A stretch of DNA of 64,000 nt, from positions 7,265,942 to 7,329,941 of the forward strand of contig CM036619.1 of NCBI GenBank assembly GCA_020746105.1, read 5' to 3'. Position 1 is the stretch's first letter. Every line of letters starts with the position of its first letter. The position numbers were made by a program, and so were the translations under genes. Source of the stretch: Trogon surrucura. Its lineage: Eukaryota; Chordata; Aves; Trogoniformes; Trogonidae. The notes under the pieces are model-generated. The model saw only the letters and a program-made list of their open reading frames with translations, searched no databases and had not been told where the DNA came from. This document shows positions 1-12,270 of the stretch, piece by piece.

Positions 1-155
1 TTTCAGAAGCTTTTGTTTCACAATGAGATTTGATCTCCCTCTAAGAACATGCTATTGCTATGCATAAAGCCACCAAAAAACATGGTCATCTGGAAGAATG
101 AGATCCGAATTCTTTTTCTTACTCTGCTAGTGACTTGGGTTTAGACCTTGAATAA

Positions 156-202
156 GTTATTTTATCCCTCTGAGCATGTTATTTTATCCCTCTGAGCATG
201 TT
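156..202. repeat. Perfect 22-bp tandem duplication
   Basis: The unit from 156 to 177 (GTTATTTTATCCCTCTGAGC plus AT) is repeated exactly at 178-199, with three further bases of a third unit. No function is suggested. Confidence 0.95.
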
Positions 203-813
203 CACTAGTTTTTTGTTTTCTGCATGGGCAACAGACGTGCTAACTCCAAGGATATACAGCAAGTCTTGCTTTGATTTGGGGTGTCTGGGTTACTACAACA
301 CATGAACCAGGGGATCAGCAATTGCTTTAAGCCTGGCACTGCCCCATTATCATTTTGTACTGCAGTGTTTCTCTTGATGGAGAGGTTTCAGCTATACACA
401 AGCACTGAACTTACCTCTTCACCCAGTACAACTTCATCTTCCAGCAGGGTTTATCCCTGTTAGATAAGGTAAAAAATTACCATTAGAACATTTGTTCCTA
501 GGTTTTCACTATTCATACATGAGGTGAATCATGAGTGTTCAACAGGTTTCTTGACATTTTAGCAGGGCAGATGAAATTTGAATCATCTGACCCCATTTGT
601 GCTCCTAATTCCTGAGGACCCAGCATTGTCTGTAACATGTATTTTTATTTATCTGCATACTGTCCTGCGCTTTTGTAGACAATGGTCATGCTGGTCCAGG
701 GAACAGGACAGACCAAGAACCACTCTCCAGAGGTAGTTTGGATGCAGATGTGTGTTTTGGAGAAGTGAATTTACACAATCTGCAGTGTGAAACCTCTCCC
801 CAAGACCACCTCC

Positions 814-984
814 ACAGAATCACAGAATGTCAGGGCTTGGAAGGGACCTCAGAAGATCATCTAGTCCAACCCCCCTGCAAGCGCAGGATCACCTAGAATA
901 GGTCACACAGGAATGCATCCAGTTGGGTTCTGAATGTCTCCAGAGAAAAAGACTCCAAAACCTCTCTGGGCAGCCTTGTTACAG
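814..984 (-). mobile_element. CR1 LINE 3' fragment
   Basis: The plus strand starts with ACAGAATCACAGAATG, the complement of two ATTCTGTG 8-mers. It then reads GGCTTGGAAGGGACCTCAGA, ATCATCTAGTCCAACCCCCC and the segment ending CTCTGGGCAGCC. This is the 3' end of an avian CR1 in minus orientation, 5'-truncated. Similarity fades at about 984. Confidence 0.9.
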
Positions 985-2189
985 ATGTAGCCTTCCATAT
1001 CTCTCCTGGCTTGAATTTTAAAATGCATCCTTAAAGCAGTTGTAACATGCCCAGTTCTAGGAATGTTGCTGTCTGATTTTGACAGCCGTGAAACATTTCC
1101 TCATCAAGGAAAAGAAAGGTTGCTTAATACTCACATCTGGGAGACAAAACCCTCTTCAAAAATGACTTGTAATTCTTAATAACACAAGGGATGAGTGTCC
1201 AGTGCACTTTCCATATAAATTTTGCTCTCAGATCCTGTAAGCATGTCTGAAAAAAGCACCTTGATCTGTCTATGAGATCTGTCCTGTCATAAAGTGGAGA
1301 CTATCACAGAAAGAATTTTAAGATCTTGAAAGGGAAAGTGATATGCAAAAGCAAAATATAACTATTGCTGTACAGTATTCAGATTTTTCTTTAAATTCCT
1401 AGAGCTTTTATAAGGAAAGGTGGTGGCAGGGAGGATCAATGCGTAACACAGTACAGAAAAGATCTGCGATGACTTTATGTCTGTGCTTCTCCATTGAGTA
1501 TCATGGATCTACTTGCAGAAGCAGGAGAGAAGATCCTGGCCTAGAGAATCAAACATCAGCAGTGAAACCTATTTACTAGGGGGGAAATTTACATTGTGTT
1601 CTTCACTCTCCCTCACAACTTTTTTCTTAATAAAACCTCAGGCAATAAAAGAACAATAAATACAGATACTGCATTAAAAATACTCCTCCACCTCAGAAAA
1701 TTATATTCTTAAAGCTTACGACGGTATGCTTAATAGCTGGTTTGTTCTGTATCTATCATACAAACTATTATAAAGTCCATAAATCCAAATTACATATTAA
1801 AATATGCATTTAGCCCAGGAACCTAAACTAGACTTATAGAAAAAAAAAAAAAAGTATCTCTTTTTCTTTCTATTAAATTATCTTAAAGTCTTTACTGACA
1901 TTTCTTTTCTTCACTGATTTTACTGACAGCCAATTTTGATGGATTTCCTTTTTTATCAGCTTCCAATATTTCATGATTGTTGGCAGACCAGTGTTAACAT
2001 AGTGATAGAGCTTGATATGACCACCAATACTTAAAAGTAAATTTTATTTTGGAAGTGATAGCTGTCATTGTTTTAAACGGGTATGGAGTCCCAATATACT
2101 ATGCCTACCTTGCACAGGAGCAGAATATGACATTAGCTTAGCCATTAAAATCTTTGTCTTATTTTCCATTGGGCAAAGGTCTCCAAGGG

Positions 2190-2332
2190 AGCAACAGGTC
2201 TTTAAGAAATGGGTAGATGTTGCATTGGGGGACATAGTTTAGTGGGTTGATAGGGCTGAGACAAAGGCTGGACTCAATGATCTTTTAGGTCTCTTCTAGC
2301 TGATATGATTCTATGATTCTATGATTCTATGA
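2190..2332 (+). mobile_element. CR1 LINE 3' end
   Basis: The CR1 3' tail GGACTCAATGATCTTTTAGG, ending in three ATTCTATG 8-mers, is in plus orientation. It is preceded by GTCTTTAAGAAATGGGTAGA, found in several avian CR1 subfamilies. The adjacent 2333-2365 repeats part of the tail (CTATGATTCTATAAATACTT), probably by slippage. Confidence 0.85.
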
Positions 2333-3117
2333 ATACTTTTCTATGATTCTATAAATACTTTTCTCTCTTTCCTTTGTCTTCATGGTGTCCATGAGACATA
2401 GGATGCATGGTGTCCTCACGGGACTCAAGATCTGGGAACTCCTAATGGCAAGAAACTGCAGACCCTATCTGGAAGGCTGTATCACTCTGTGCCTGCAAAG
2501 TTTCAACCGCCTTGCTTAAAGTTTATGTTCAGAAAGGAAAAAATATTCTGACACTTACCCGTGGTAAATTTGCTTACTTCTCACACAGCCTGAATTTTTT
2601 AAATGAAAAAGTGGTATTAAAGAGATAATGTCATCTCCCTACAGTAAAGAAGAAAATATGTGACTCAACAGAGAACTACAACAAAGACTTTCATGCCATC
2701 CCTCAGGGACCAAAGGCAAGATATGGGATCTCCAAGAACAGACACAATACTAAGCCTTCTGCTTTACAATCACTGTAGGGTAGAGGAAATCTATGAGGAA
2801 GTGAGAATTCTGAAGAAGGAACAAAGGTATCCCTGGATATCCCTGGACTATGAGATGTCACAGGAGCAGTCCTCAAGTACTGAAGAAAATTTTGAACAAT
2901 GTTCCAGTTACAAAATTTTGCTTCATCAGCTTCCAGAGTAGCTTCAGCTTCAGAAGGACACAAAGATGGCCCCTGATAGGATTTGAACAGCACAACAATT
3001 CATTCAGAAAACTCAGAGGCTCAGCAGGAGAGGAAAGGAATGAAAATATTTTCACAAATATGCAGTATACTATAACTATAGGTCATATCTTCTGTCTAAT
3101 CAAACAACGAAGATTTC

Positions 3118-3615
3118 TTAGAATCATACAATCATAGAACCCATGTACTGACTTGGAAAGAACCAATAAAGATCAAGTCCATCTCCTTACTCCTCCTACC
3201 TAATTCTAAACCATGTCACTAAGAGGATTGTCAAGACACTCCTTAAACTGTGACAGGCTTCCCCCACTTCCCTGGGGAGCCCGTTCCAGTGACTGACCAT
3301 ACTTTCAGTGAAGAACATTTTCCTAATGTCCAATCTAAACTTCCTTCTTCCATTTAGTCATGTCCTGGTCATCAATGACAGGAGACCAGTACCTCCCCCT
3401 TTGCTGCTCCCTTTGAGGAAGCTGTAGACTGTGACAAGGTCAATGCTCAGCCTTCTTTTCTGCAAGCCAAACAAACCAAGTGACTGCAGCTATTCCTTCT
3501 AAGTTTTGCCCTCAAGACTTTTTTTTGCCATCTTGGTTGTCCTCCTCTGGATGTTCTCTAATGTTTTAATGTCTTTTTGTATTGAGGTGTCCAAAACTGC
3601 ACATAGTATTTTTTC
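3118..3615 (-). mobile_element. CR1 LINE 3' fragment (old)
   Basis: The plus strand begins AGAATCATACAATCATAGAA and continues with degraded CR1 landmarks: GGGGAGCCCGTTCCAGTG, GTGAAGAACATTTTCCTAAT, CCTCCTCTGGATGTTCTCTA, and a gtccaaaactgcaca motif near 3587. It is diverged and therefore old. The end near 3615 is approximate. Confidence 0.85.
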
Positions 3616-3659
3616 ACTTTATATCTTATATAACAGATTTTCTACAGTCAGACCATGGG

Positions 3660-3709
3660 CTAGGGGTAGCAGTTAGGACCCCCCATCACTAGGGGTAGCA
3701 GTTAGGACC
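3660..3709. repeat. 21-bp direct repeat, 29-bp period
   Basis: CTAGGGGTAGCAGTTAGGAC(C) occurs at 3660-3680 and again at 3689-3709, separated by CCCCATCA. It lies just past the CR1 fragment ending near 3615. Confidence 0.95.
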
Positions 3710-5799
3710 GTTTTATAAGATCTGTCTTTTACTCTGATGCTGCAGTTCTGTATTGTTCATGACAATGATGCCAGCAGATAAAAATCTTTTATAAGTGTGA
3801 TGTAAAATATGTATATAACAATTAAAATCAGCATCCTGATATCTAATTCTCCACTTAAGCTACCACTTACTGATATAAAATTAAATTTTTTCCACTTTCT
3901 TCCTCTAGACTAAACCACTTTGGGATGTCTCTCCAAAGAGTTCCTAGGAAATAGCTCCTGCCATCTTTCTAGAGGTCTTAACATAGTCTGTTCATATTTT
4001 TTAAGGTGTTTTAGCATATCAGTTCCAGGAAAACAAGATTAACAACTTGGAAAATGGGGATCTCTGGAGTAAATATTGAAGTCCATTGTCTTAAGAAAGT
4101 AAAAAGCTGTTTCGTGGAAGCCATTATTTCCTTATTCCTTCTGACTGTAACATTAGGGAGCTGTCTGAATATTAGTTATTTGGTTAATCATAATAACTGG
4201 ATTCCATTTAAGGCTTTAACAGAGCAAATCTGACCATAACCATACTATTACTCTTCATCAGCCCCATCTTTATGGCAATACCTTCTGTTTGGGTATCAGA
4301 GCTCCTCCTCTTGTTTAATGCATGCTACTCTGGGTCACTTTCATAAAGTAGGGAAAACACAGTTATGCCCATTTTGTACACAGGAGGTGAACAGAGAAAC
4401 ACTGCAATGACTTATGCGTTCATGTCTGTGAGACATGACATGCAAGACAGACATGAACTACAACTCCAGAATCTCAATTACAGCACTACTGTAGTTTCTT
4501 TCCTTCTTTCAGTAAACTAAATATTTGAACAAGAGCAATGTTGCAATAAAGGCTTCCCCTCTGCTGGTCACAGACTACTAGAGAAATGGGAATGGTAGAT
4601 GGCTTTACTTTGGTGGTGCAAGTGCTCCAAAAGGTAGGAAACACCTGAGCTAAACTGAGTGATCTCTACTGTAGATGTCTACTAGATCTAATCATGACAG
4701 TTCCATTTAAGATACCCATTTGGCTGGTCTTGAATACTGTGAGTCTATGAAAGTACTGCCTCATTGTGGACTTCCTTGTGCAGTTGTTCAGACATCTCAA
4801 GCCAGCTCAGGTGGCACTAGAAACCTCTTTGTAGACAAGTTAATCAAGCTTCAGATTGAATCCAGCCAGCCCCATGGCCTTTAGTTGATGCAGAGAGTCA
4901 CACAAGGAAACAATGCCTGTCTTTCACACTTGACTAGCCTTATTACCTTTAAAGCCATGTTCACTACCTACTCTTTCTGTGGTCAGCAATTTCGTACTCC
5001 AGTAATCTTTTAATGTTCCTCCTTGCATTGCTATAAAAGTGTAATCCCCAGAGAGCTAAAAATCCTCATTTCTATGATTCTATAACTTGCCCATTTGGAA
5101 GAGGTCATGAGAAAGTGTTCTAATGTTTATTATTAGTAACTGGAGATACTATTTTTCAGCTGCTTTACCTCCTTTTGCAGTTTTTGCCTGAAGTTTGAGA
5201 TGTCTGCTTTGGGAAGTCATCAGCTGTATGAATTATAAGCTGACTTTGAGCAGGAGGTTTAAGTACACAATGTGAATCACTTGATTGATGGTCCATTTGA
5301 TCAACTGTGCAGTCTGGGTCCTTGCTCTACTGAAAACCTGACTGCACAGCCGATACTACAGCATCACTGGCTGGCAGGAGGATTCAGGGTGAATAGCTTT
5401 ACTATAATAAAATCTGCATCACTCTACAGCTGGCATCTTGCCTGTCGCTCCCCCTCAGCTGTCCCTCTTGGTCATGTAAGAGAACCAGGTCTGGGATCTT
5501 TCTTCCGTCCTTCATCATTTTGCTCAGGTCAGTCTGTCACCCTGTCAGTTGCAAGAAGACCTGTTGTCTTTTGTATTCAGTTGGTTAAGCAAGAACAAGG
5601 TCTCTGTCACACAGCTCCACTTTCACGGGAATGGATCTAACCTTAGAGAAAATCCCTTACTTTGAACATAAGGGGCACTGGAAATGCCACCAGTGAGAGA
5701 TAGCCCATTTTTATTTATTCGTTTGGTTGGTTTTTGGTGAAAGACAACAGTTTGAAGAAGTTTGTACTTTCTGCACAATTTGGGGGAGTTTTTTTAGAA

Positions 5800-6362
5800 A
5801 GACTAAACCCAAAGCATTTTTATTTTTTAAACACTAAAAGTTCTTCTTCAAAGAAGTGACACATGAATGATTGAGGCAGTTTGACAAAACAAAGAAACAA
5901 CAGTGCCTCGTGAAAAGGAAACACCAGCCTGAGGAAGAGCCCAGGTGGAAGCAGGATGACCCTGAGGGATGGCAGCCCAGAGAAGGGCCCGCACTGGGGC
6001 AAGGAGACAGGGCAGGAGGGAGAAGCAGCTGGGAAAGAGGGGCTGGGGTGGGCTGGCCACAACTCCCACTCCCCTGAACTGCTTGGGGAGAGAAGGGTTA
6101 GGACTGGGAAAATAGAAGCCAGAGAGGTGTTTTAATTTTGGTTTTGCTTATCACTAGACAAATCTGTTTTGATTGGTGATAAATGCAGTTAATTTCTCCA
6201 AATCTAGTTTATTTTTTTTCCCATGGCAGTAACTGGTAAGTGATCTCCCTGTTTTTATCTCAACCCATGAGCTTTTCCATCCCATTTTCTCCTCCCACCC
6301 ATTTAAGGAGAGGGAGTGATGTATCAGTGTGTATCAAGGCCACAGTCCAAGATCAACCCACA
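5800..6362 (+). mobile_element. Old ERVL-like LTR relic, 3' part, sister family of the 17-kb LTRs
   Basis: The segment 6150-6362 follows the same order of motifs as the 3' third of the LTR at 17848-19026: the TTTGATTGGTGATAAAT region with a decayed poly(A) signal (GATAAA, 6178-6183), then GTGATCTCCCTG, TATCTCAACCCATGAG, GAGAGGGAGTGAT and a terminal GATCAACCCACA at 6362. The purine-rich block 5930-6060 is also LTR-like, but of a sister subfamily with a different body. The 5' boundary is not visible and no target duplication was found, so the element may be truncated. Open frames on either strand in this stretch are by-products of its GC-rich composition. Confidence 0.7.
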
Positions 6363-6607
6363 AAGATGTTGTATAACTTGAATTTTTCAAGGCCTTGAAC
6401 ATGATCTCCCCACAGTGTTCTTACAGTCAGATGGATAAGTTATAGGCTGGATAAGTGGATAGCAAATGGGCAGAAAATTGGCAGGACATTGAGCCTCAGA
6501 CAGTGATGATCACTGCTACAAAGTCTATCTGTGAGCCAGTTACTACTGGCTTTCCACATGGATAAGTACGATTAAATTATCTATTCATATTCAAAATCTA
6601 ATAATTC

Positions 6608-6645
6608 CTATTCTATTCTATTCTATTCTATGCTATGCTATGCTA
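6608..6645. repeat. TTCTA/TGCTA pentanucleotide microsatellite
   Basis: Four to five TTCTA units run into three TGCTA units. This is a simple repeat shortly after the LTR relic ending at 6362. Confidence 0.9.
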
Positions 6646-7458
6646 TTCCCTATATAAATAGTTCTCCCTGGAGGACTGGATTAGCAGCAGATCTCAAAGT
6701 AAAACTCAAACTAGACATCAGAGCATTTTGAAAACTGGCAACTTCAGAATGCATATCTTGAGGAAAAAAAAAGAGCTCAAAACTAGATGTAATTCCACAG
6801 ATTTCAGTTCTGTGCCAGCTTCAGGGCTTTTTTAGACATCCTTTGATCTATTTACCAAAGCTATCCAATGCATTTTGGACTGTCTCTGCTTTTGTTTTAT
6901 TTTTTACTTTTATCTTTAGAACATTGAGGATATTATTTCCAAGTTTATTCTTGACATATACTCAAATTTTTAGAACCATCACTCTATAACACCATTATGT
7001 CTTACTCTAGTGTTTTCCTTATTACTTTTTTCTCTGAAGTCTTGAAATTCTGTACGTGCTTTCAGCCAACTCATTTTTAAGTCAATATGTTTTATCGTCA
7101 AGTCTGCTGTTCTCCAGCATTGCTATTCATATACTAGTATAACATACTAGTTAGCTCATATATGCTGATTTCATGCCTATTCTTGCATGTATAATAAAGC
7201 GGTGTTCAGAAAAGGGAAAAGAAATCCCTTGATGTGATAGATTCGGTGGAGGAAGTTCAAAGTAGTATGGGAACTTAGCTCTCTAGAACAGCAACCTGGA
7301 AGCAAAAACATACATTTAGATAGCAAAAATTACCATAAAACAAAATGTGCAAACTAGATTACATCCGTCCCGCTCTCCATTCCTCCCTAGTGATTTCTCC
7401 ACCCCTTTGATGGCAAAGGTATTCTCTGCTTACATCCTTCCCATCTGGTGAAGTATAA

Positions 7459-7590
7459 AATCATAGAATACCAGGTTAGAAGGGACCTCAAGGACTATCT
7501 GGTCCAACCCTTCTTGGCAAAAGCACCACTTAGACAGTATGGCACAGCACTCTGTCCAGCTGAATCTTGAAAGTGTCTGTAAAATTATTG
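7459..7590 (-). mobile_element. CR1 LINE 3' fragment
   Basis: AATCATAGAATACCAGGTTA, AAGGGACCTCAAGGACTATC and TGGTCCAACCCTTCTTGGCA mark a CR1 3' end in minus orientation. It is of the subfamily whose tail has CTTGGCAAAAGCA. The upstream boundary is approximate. Confidence 0.85.
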
Positions 7591-10516
7591 TTGAACCTTG
7601 TATAGTTCCTCAGCTTCAACAGAGGACTGGAGTTTGTCACTACCGTATTTCTTTCTCAACCCTTCCAACACAGACAAGATAGATCATATGTGGAGACAGA
7701 GACGGGATACTTGAGCACCAGTCTAGGATCTGTTTCACCAATGGGTTGGTCTTCTAAAATTTACATTATATAAAATACGTGTGATTGTATTATGTAAATA
7801 TTATATAAGTATATTTATACAATTACAGATTATATTTGTTACATGCAATTTGGTCTGAATGCCTTGCACGTACTGTGTTCTAGGTATGTGATGTATATGA
7901 AATCACAGCAATTTATATGCAGACACTACAGAAAATGCTTTTTATAGGTATCTATAAATGTTTATGAAGTTGGCTATTACATAAAACCACCAGCAACAGC
8001 TTTTTGAGGAACCCAGTTCTGTCACTGTATGTTAGGTAAGATCCGAAACACTCTACAGAGCTCCTCAGGAGACATCGGCCTCGTGCTGCTTTGTTCCTGC
8101 TTCCTGATTACATTTAGACAAGAAGCAGGGGCTCAGAGTGGGCTGTTATGACCCCAAGGAAATTCGAAGAGGCAGAAGAGTTCAAATGTCACCAGCCTTG
8201 AATGTAGTCTGAAAAAGACTCATAGGAATGCAATTCTGGACCTAGACACACCAGTCTTGTTTAAGACCTTGCGCTAGTTGTCTGCATCCACGTCCAAACA
8301 AGGCTCCCAGTCTAGGGGGCTGACTGATAGTTTTATTCCTAAACCTTTCACTGACATACTGCTCCCAGGATCAGTCCCATGATTTCTTTCTGAACTGAAA
8401 TTTTCCAGCCACTCAAATACTGTGTAACAGGCATGTTTTGAGTCAAATCTCGGCAGCTCTTTGTGTAGTTTGGTGACATCATTGAATGAAGTATCTGTCT
8501 CCGGAAATAAAGTACTAATGGTTAGTACCAAACCTCTTTTCAATCATTGGAATCTATCCCACTTGCTAATGCAGAACAGGGAGGGCTGAGAAACAGGAAG
8601 ATACTCTTGATATAATAGATTATTTCTCTGTGGGGCAATTTGTCAGAAACAGTTGGGAAGGTTGTGATCCACGTTCACTCCTGAAAGATCACAGCAAGGG
8701 AGGGGACAAGAGACAGCAATTTCTGGAATGAGGAGTGGGGAAAGAGTGCAAAGAGCAGGATAAGCAATTCGCAGAAGCTCTTTGGAAAAATATAAACAGT
8801 CTGGTAAGGGGGAGGAGGTGTGGGAGCTGAGCAGAAGCAAATTAGAAGGATAATTAGAAGAGAAAAAAAAATGAGTTGCTGAGTACATTTTAGCTGGTGA
8901 AGCCAGGGATTTCAGATGTATTTGCATCAGACAGACGGTAAAAAAAGGGGAAAAAAACCAACAACCAGCAGCATACCCTATAATCAGTTCTTTAGGATGA
9001 ATATTAGGGGGATTTAGTTAGGGATAGCGAATGAAGGGTTGGCATCCTTAATACACAAGTATTTTGTTTGTAACAGTGAAACTGGGATCAGAGCAACCAG
9101 AGACAAAAGCCACAGCCCTGATTTGTTGTGGAGTGTGATCTAGAACAGTCAAATAATCCTCATCTTCCACCTAGACTGATCTTACCTGTAGTTTTCATAT
9201 TTCCCTGTGTAAGTGGTTGGGACTGCCTTTATACTCGGACAGAAAAGTCTCTGGGCAGCTACAAGTTTAATTAATGAACATATGGGCTAAATAGAGAAGT
9301 CATTTTGCCATATCAACAATCAATTCACCCTAAAGAAAAAACAGTAAACAGTGGATATAAAAGACAGATGAAAAAGAACTCAAAACACCCCATTCCCCCA
9401 TCTCTGATAACATCAAATAATCGAAGCTGCAATCAGCAAAAGAGGAAAGAAGGGAAACCATTTCCCCAACATGATGAAGAAACACACATCTTCTCAATGC
9501 AGTAGGGTGAAGGACAGAGGTTGGCAAAGCAGCTCTGGCCAGAGTGCACCCTCGTGGAATGGAGCAGAGGTCAATGAAGTGAATTGCTTTAGCTGAGCAC
9601 CTCGACTGCTGTTGTCGTACTCTGAATGCAAAAAAAAAACCAACCTGGAGATCTCCACAGTGTGCTCCAGAGCCCTGGGTCTATGTCACAGTCCTTTGGG
9701 GACAGGTGGGGTGTCCCTGTGCCATATGCTTTGGTAGAGATGCTTCAGTTTGTTTTGCTTCTCTTTTTCAGTGGCTAAAAAGAGATACTTTATTGTATCA
9801 GCTTTCATGAGGGCTGTACTTAAAGGGATGACTTGTTTCACCTGTTTAGTCTGAAGCTGGGTTCAACTTACAGCCAAGTTGAAAAGAGTCCTCCCACAGA
9901 CTTGGAAATATCCTAAAAATATGAAACATCTCATTAAAAAAATCCAAGTCCCACTGAAATTGCTAGCAGAACTCCCATTGATTCAATTAAGAGAAGAATC
10001 AGTGTTTATAGCCCCCAAACCTGCTAATACATAAGGACATCTGACTCATGAGGACAGTAACCAGAGGCAAGATATTCACACACTTTATTATTAATAGAAT
10101 CATGACTCTGGACAGCATAGATGAGACCAAATTGATTTTAAATAGAAAGGCATTTTTACAGAAGTCCAAAATTTTCAGACAATGTTGCTGATTTCAACAA
10201 CATTTTAAATTTGCACCACCTTGTTAATTGGGGAGATATACAACAGAGAAATTGCTAAAAAAAAAAAAAAGAAAGAAAAAGCAGCTAAGATTTGGGCTTT
10301 TTGATGATTTCTTTCAAAATGAAATGGAAATTAAGTGGGAATAAAAGAAAAGAAAAAATAACTTTTATGATTCCTCTAGTACAGTCTGTCCTCCACAGAT
10401 TATTTGATTTTGAAATATTGAAATAGGCACATTATCAGTTCATGTCCGGTTGGAAACACATGGTGTGTTGTGTGGTTTGGTTTGGTTTATTACTACCCAG
10501 GTGATGCAATCTGTAT

Positions 10517-10559
10517 TTAAAAAAAAAAAAAAAAAAAACCCAAACAGAAAAAAAAAAAG
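10517..10559. repeat. Poly(A)-rich tract
   Basis: Two A runs (about 20 and 12 bases) are separated by CCCAAACAG. No processed transcript was recognised upstream, so it is taken as simple A-rich sequence. Confidence 0.8.
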
Positions 10560-11959
10560 AATTTTCAAATAAGTGTGAGATCAGGAAGGAGAGATGTCCA
10601 TCCGCACCATGGATCTCCCATAGTTGCCCTCACTCCATGTTGTGCTGCTCATGAGCTGTGAGTCTCTGGATGTGGTTTCGACCACCGACTCCAGGGGAGA
10701 GCTGCAGCCTTCCCAGCTCTGGCCAGGGGACATAGTAGAGACTGGGAAGATTCTCCCTTCATGGTCTTTGCAGACAAAGTCAATACTGTGCCAGAGCTTT
10801 CCCCAAAACCTCCAAAGACAGCTCCACAACCTTCCTGCTCTCTCCAAGCCAGCAGTACCAGTCATGCGACGAGCTGCACTAAACAGCATTAGCTCTGGAA
10901 AGTTTCTTGCAACAGCTCTGAGGCAGAACATGTTTCCTCCAGCCCTCTTCCTCTCCCAGCTGATGAATGCCACAAGTACCTTTTTTTTACTGCCCAAAGT
11001 AGGGAATAAAATGGCCTGGAGGACCTGACACAGAAATAAATGTCAGAATATGGTGGATAACACTCCATTTACTGGACGTACAACCATCCTTTCAAAAGAA
11101 TTTGTGAAGAATAAAAGCTTCCATTTCTCCTTGGCACCAGGCCTGGCTTTGCAACAGCTATTTCCATATCTCGCTCGTTTCTTCTGCGAGGCTGTGATTC
11201 CTTGATGGATCAGAACTTGCATCACTTCGTCTCCCACTTAACTAATTTGATGAGGAAAATGGAACTGCTATGGTTGCAATTTAAATGTATTAAAGAAAAA
11301 TGTTAATGCAAAATTTTGATTCACCAAATTTAAAGTCCATTTCCATTACATTTAATAAGTTCAGCCTCTCTTAGTTCATCTGTACTTATCTTTAAGTCTG
11401 CATGGCTGGGTGGCATTAGAAATAAGAAGATTATTCATAGTAGGGTGCTCTGCCTATGAACTTCTTAGCTCTCAGTAGAGATAAAGAATCTTTGCTCAAC
11501 TGTATATCATTTCATAATCATATGAGTGGTCGTCTTTTCTGTTCTTGTAAAATCAAATCTCACACCATCAGCCACAGACCTTTCAAAAAATACCAAAAGG
11601 GGTATAATTAATTCAAACAGAGTAATCATTAAAGTATGAGGGTAGTCTGACATATGCTTTTTCATTTCCCTTCAAGCATACATGAATTATGAGACCCAAA
11701 TCACAGATCTTTTAAGGGACTAGTTCATGTATTTGTGTAGGGAGAGGGGAGGGAACTTGCTACATGAATTCTCACCATTTCTCTGTGAATCCATGCAAAG
11801 AACATTTGTTTCTGAAGGCCTGAATCGTGATGTAGCATACCGCAGCAAGGAAAAGTGGGCGAGGAAGCAAGCCCAAGGAAAAAACTTTGTAAGGATTGGC
11901 ATTAACATCGTGGGGAGGGAACGCGTTAAAAGGCTGCCTCTAGGGTGGCAGCAGGTGCT

Positions 11960-12270
11960 TAAATTTTGAAGGATTTAAGGAGTAATTGCGGGGGGCGGGG
12001 TGGGGTGAAGCAAGACAAAAAGTTCCACAGAATCTTGCAGCCAGCAGCAGCAGCTGGTGCTTCCTTGTCTGTGGAGTTAAGAGGTAGCGAAGCCCTTGGA
12101 GCCGGCGTGGGAGCAGGTGGGGGAAGGCACCGCTGTTATCTGCAGCAGACGTTCCTTAGCAACAACCTCGAGGAGATGGAGCCTGGGTACTGCTGCGCCA
12201 AGGCTCCATCAGCAGCCCCTCATCCCCCTCAGCCTCTGCCCTGGGCGAGGGGAGGTAAAGCCAGACAGAA
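11960..12270. other. Small GC-rich, CpG-containing block
   Basis: This stretch of about 300 bp is clearly richer in G+C and CpG than the AT-rich surroundings. It includes AACGCGTT just upstream (about 11920), GCGGGGGGCGGGG near 11990, GCCGGCGTGG near 12100, and ACGTTCC near 12150. It is not a recognised transposon. Overlapping open frames (for example 11966-12355 plus) are what such composition gives by chance, and their residues show no known domain. A distal regulatory element or the promoter of a non-coding RNA is possible. Confidence 0.45.
12151..12163. promoter_or_regulatory. RFX-like X-box motif
   Basis: GTTCCTTAGCAAC fits the imperfect inverted-repeat RFX site (GTNRCC spacer RGYAAC), with a full AGCAAC half-site and a weaker left half. 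It sits in the GC-rich block at 11960-12270. A motif match alone is weak evidence. Confidence 0.3.

Larger units (their letters stand above)
985..5799. other. Intergenic, no gene recognised
   Basis: AT-rich unique sequence between the listed CR1 fragments at 2190-2332 and 3118-3615 and the direct repeat at 3660-3709. Open frames near 2660-3137 overlap on both strands and 5272-5640 is isolated. None shows domains, splice context or a recognisable product. The first 813 bases are likewise plain apart from the 22-bp duplication. Confidence 0.6.

Noticed and set aside
5064-5081. CTATGATTCTATAAC as a CR1 3' end
   Set aside because: Only the 8-mer-like word is present; the flanking sequence lacks the CR1 3' region.
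10581-11028. Overlapping 138- and 134-codon frames on opposite strands
   Set aside because: No recognisable protein on either strand and no convincing splice sites around them. Two opposite open frames in one place suggest composition, not coding.
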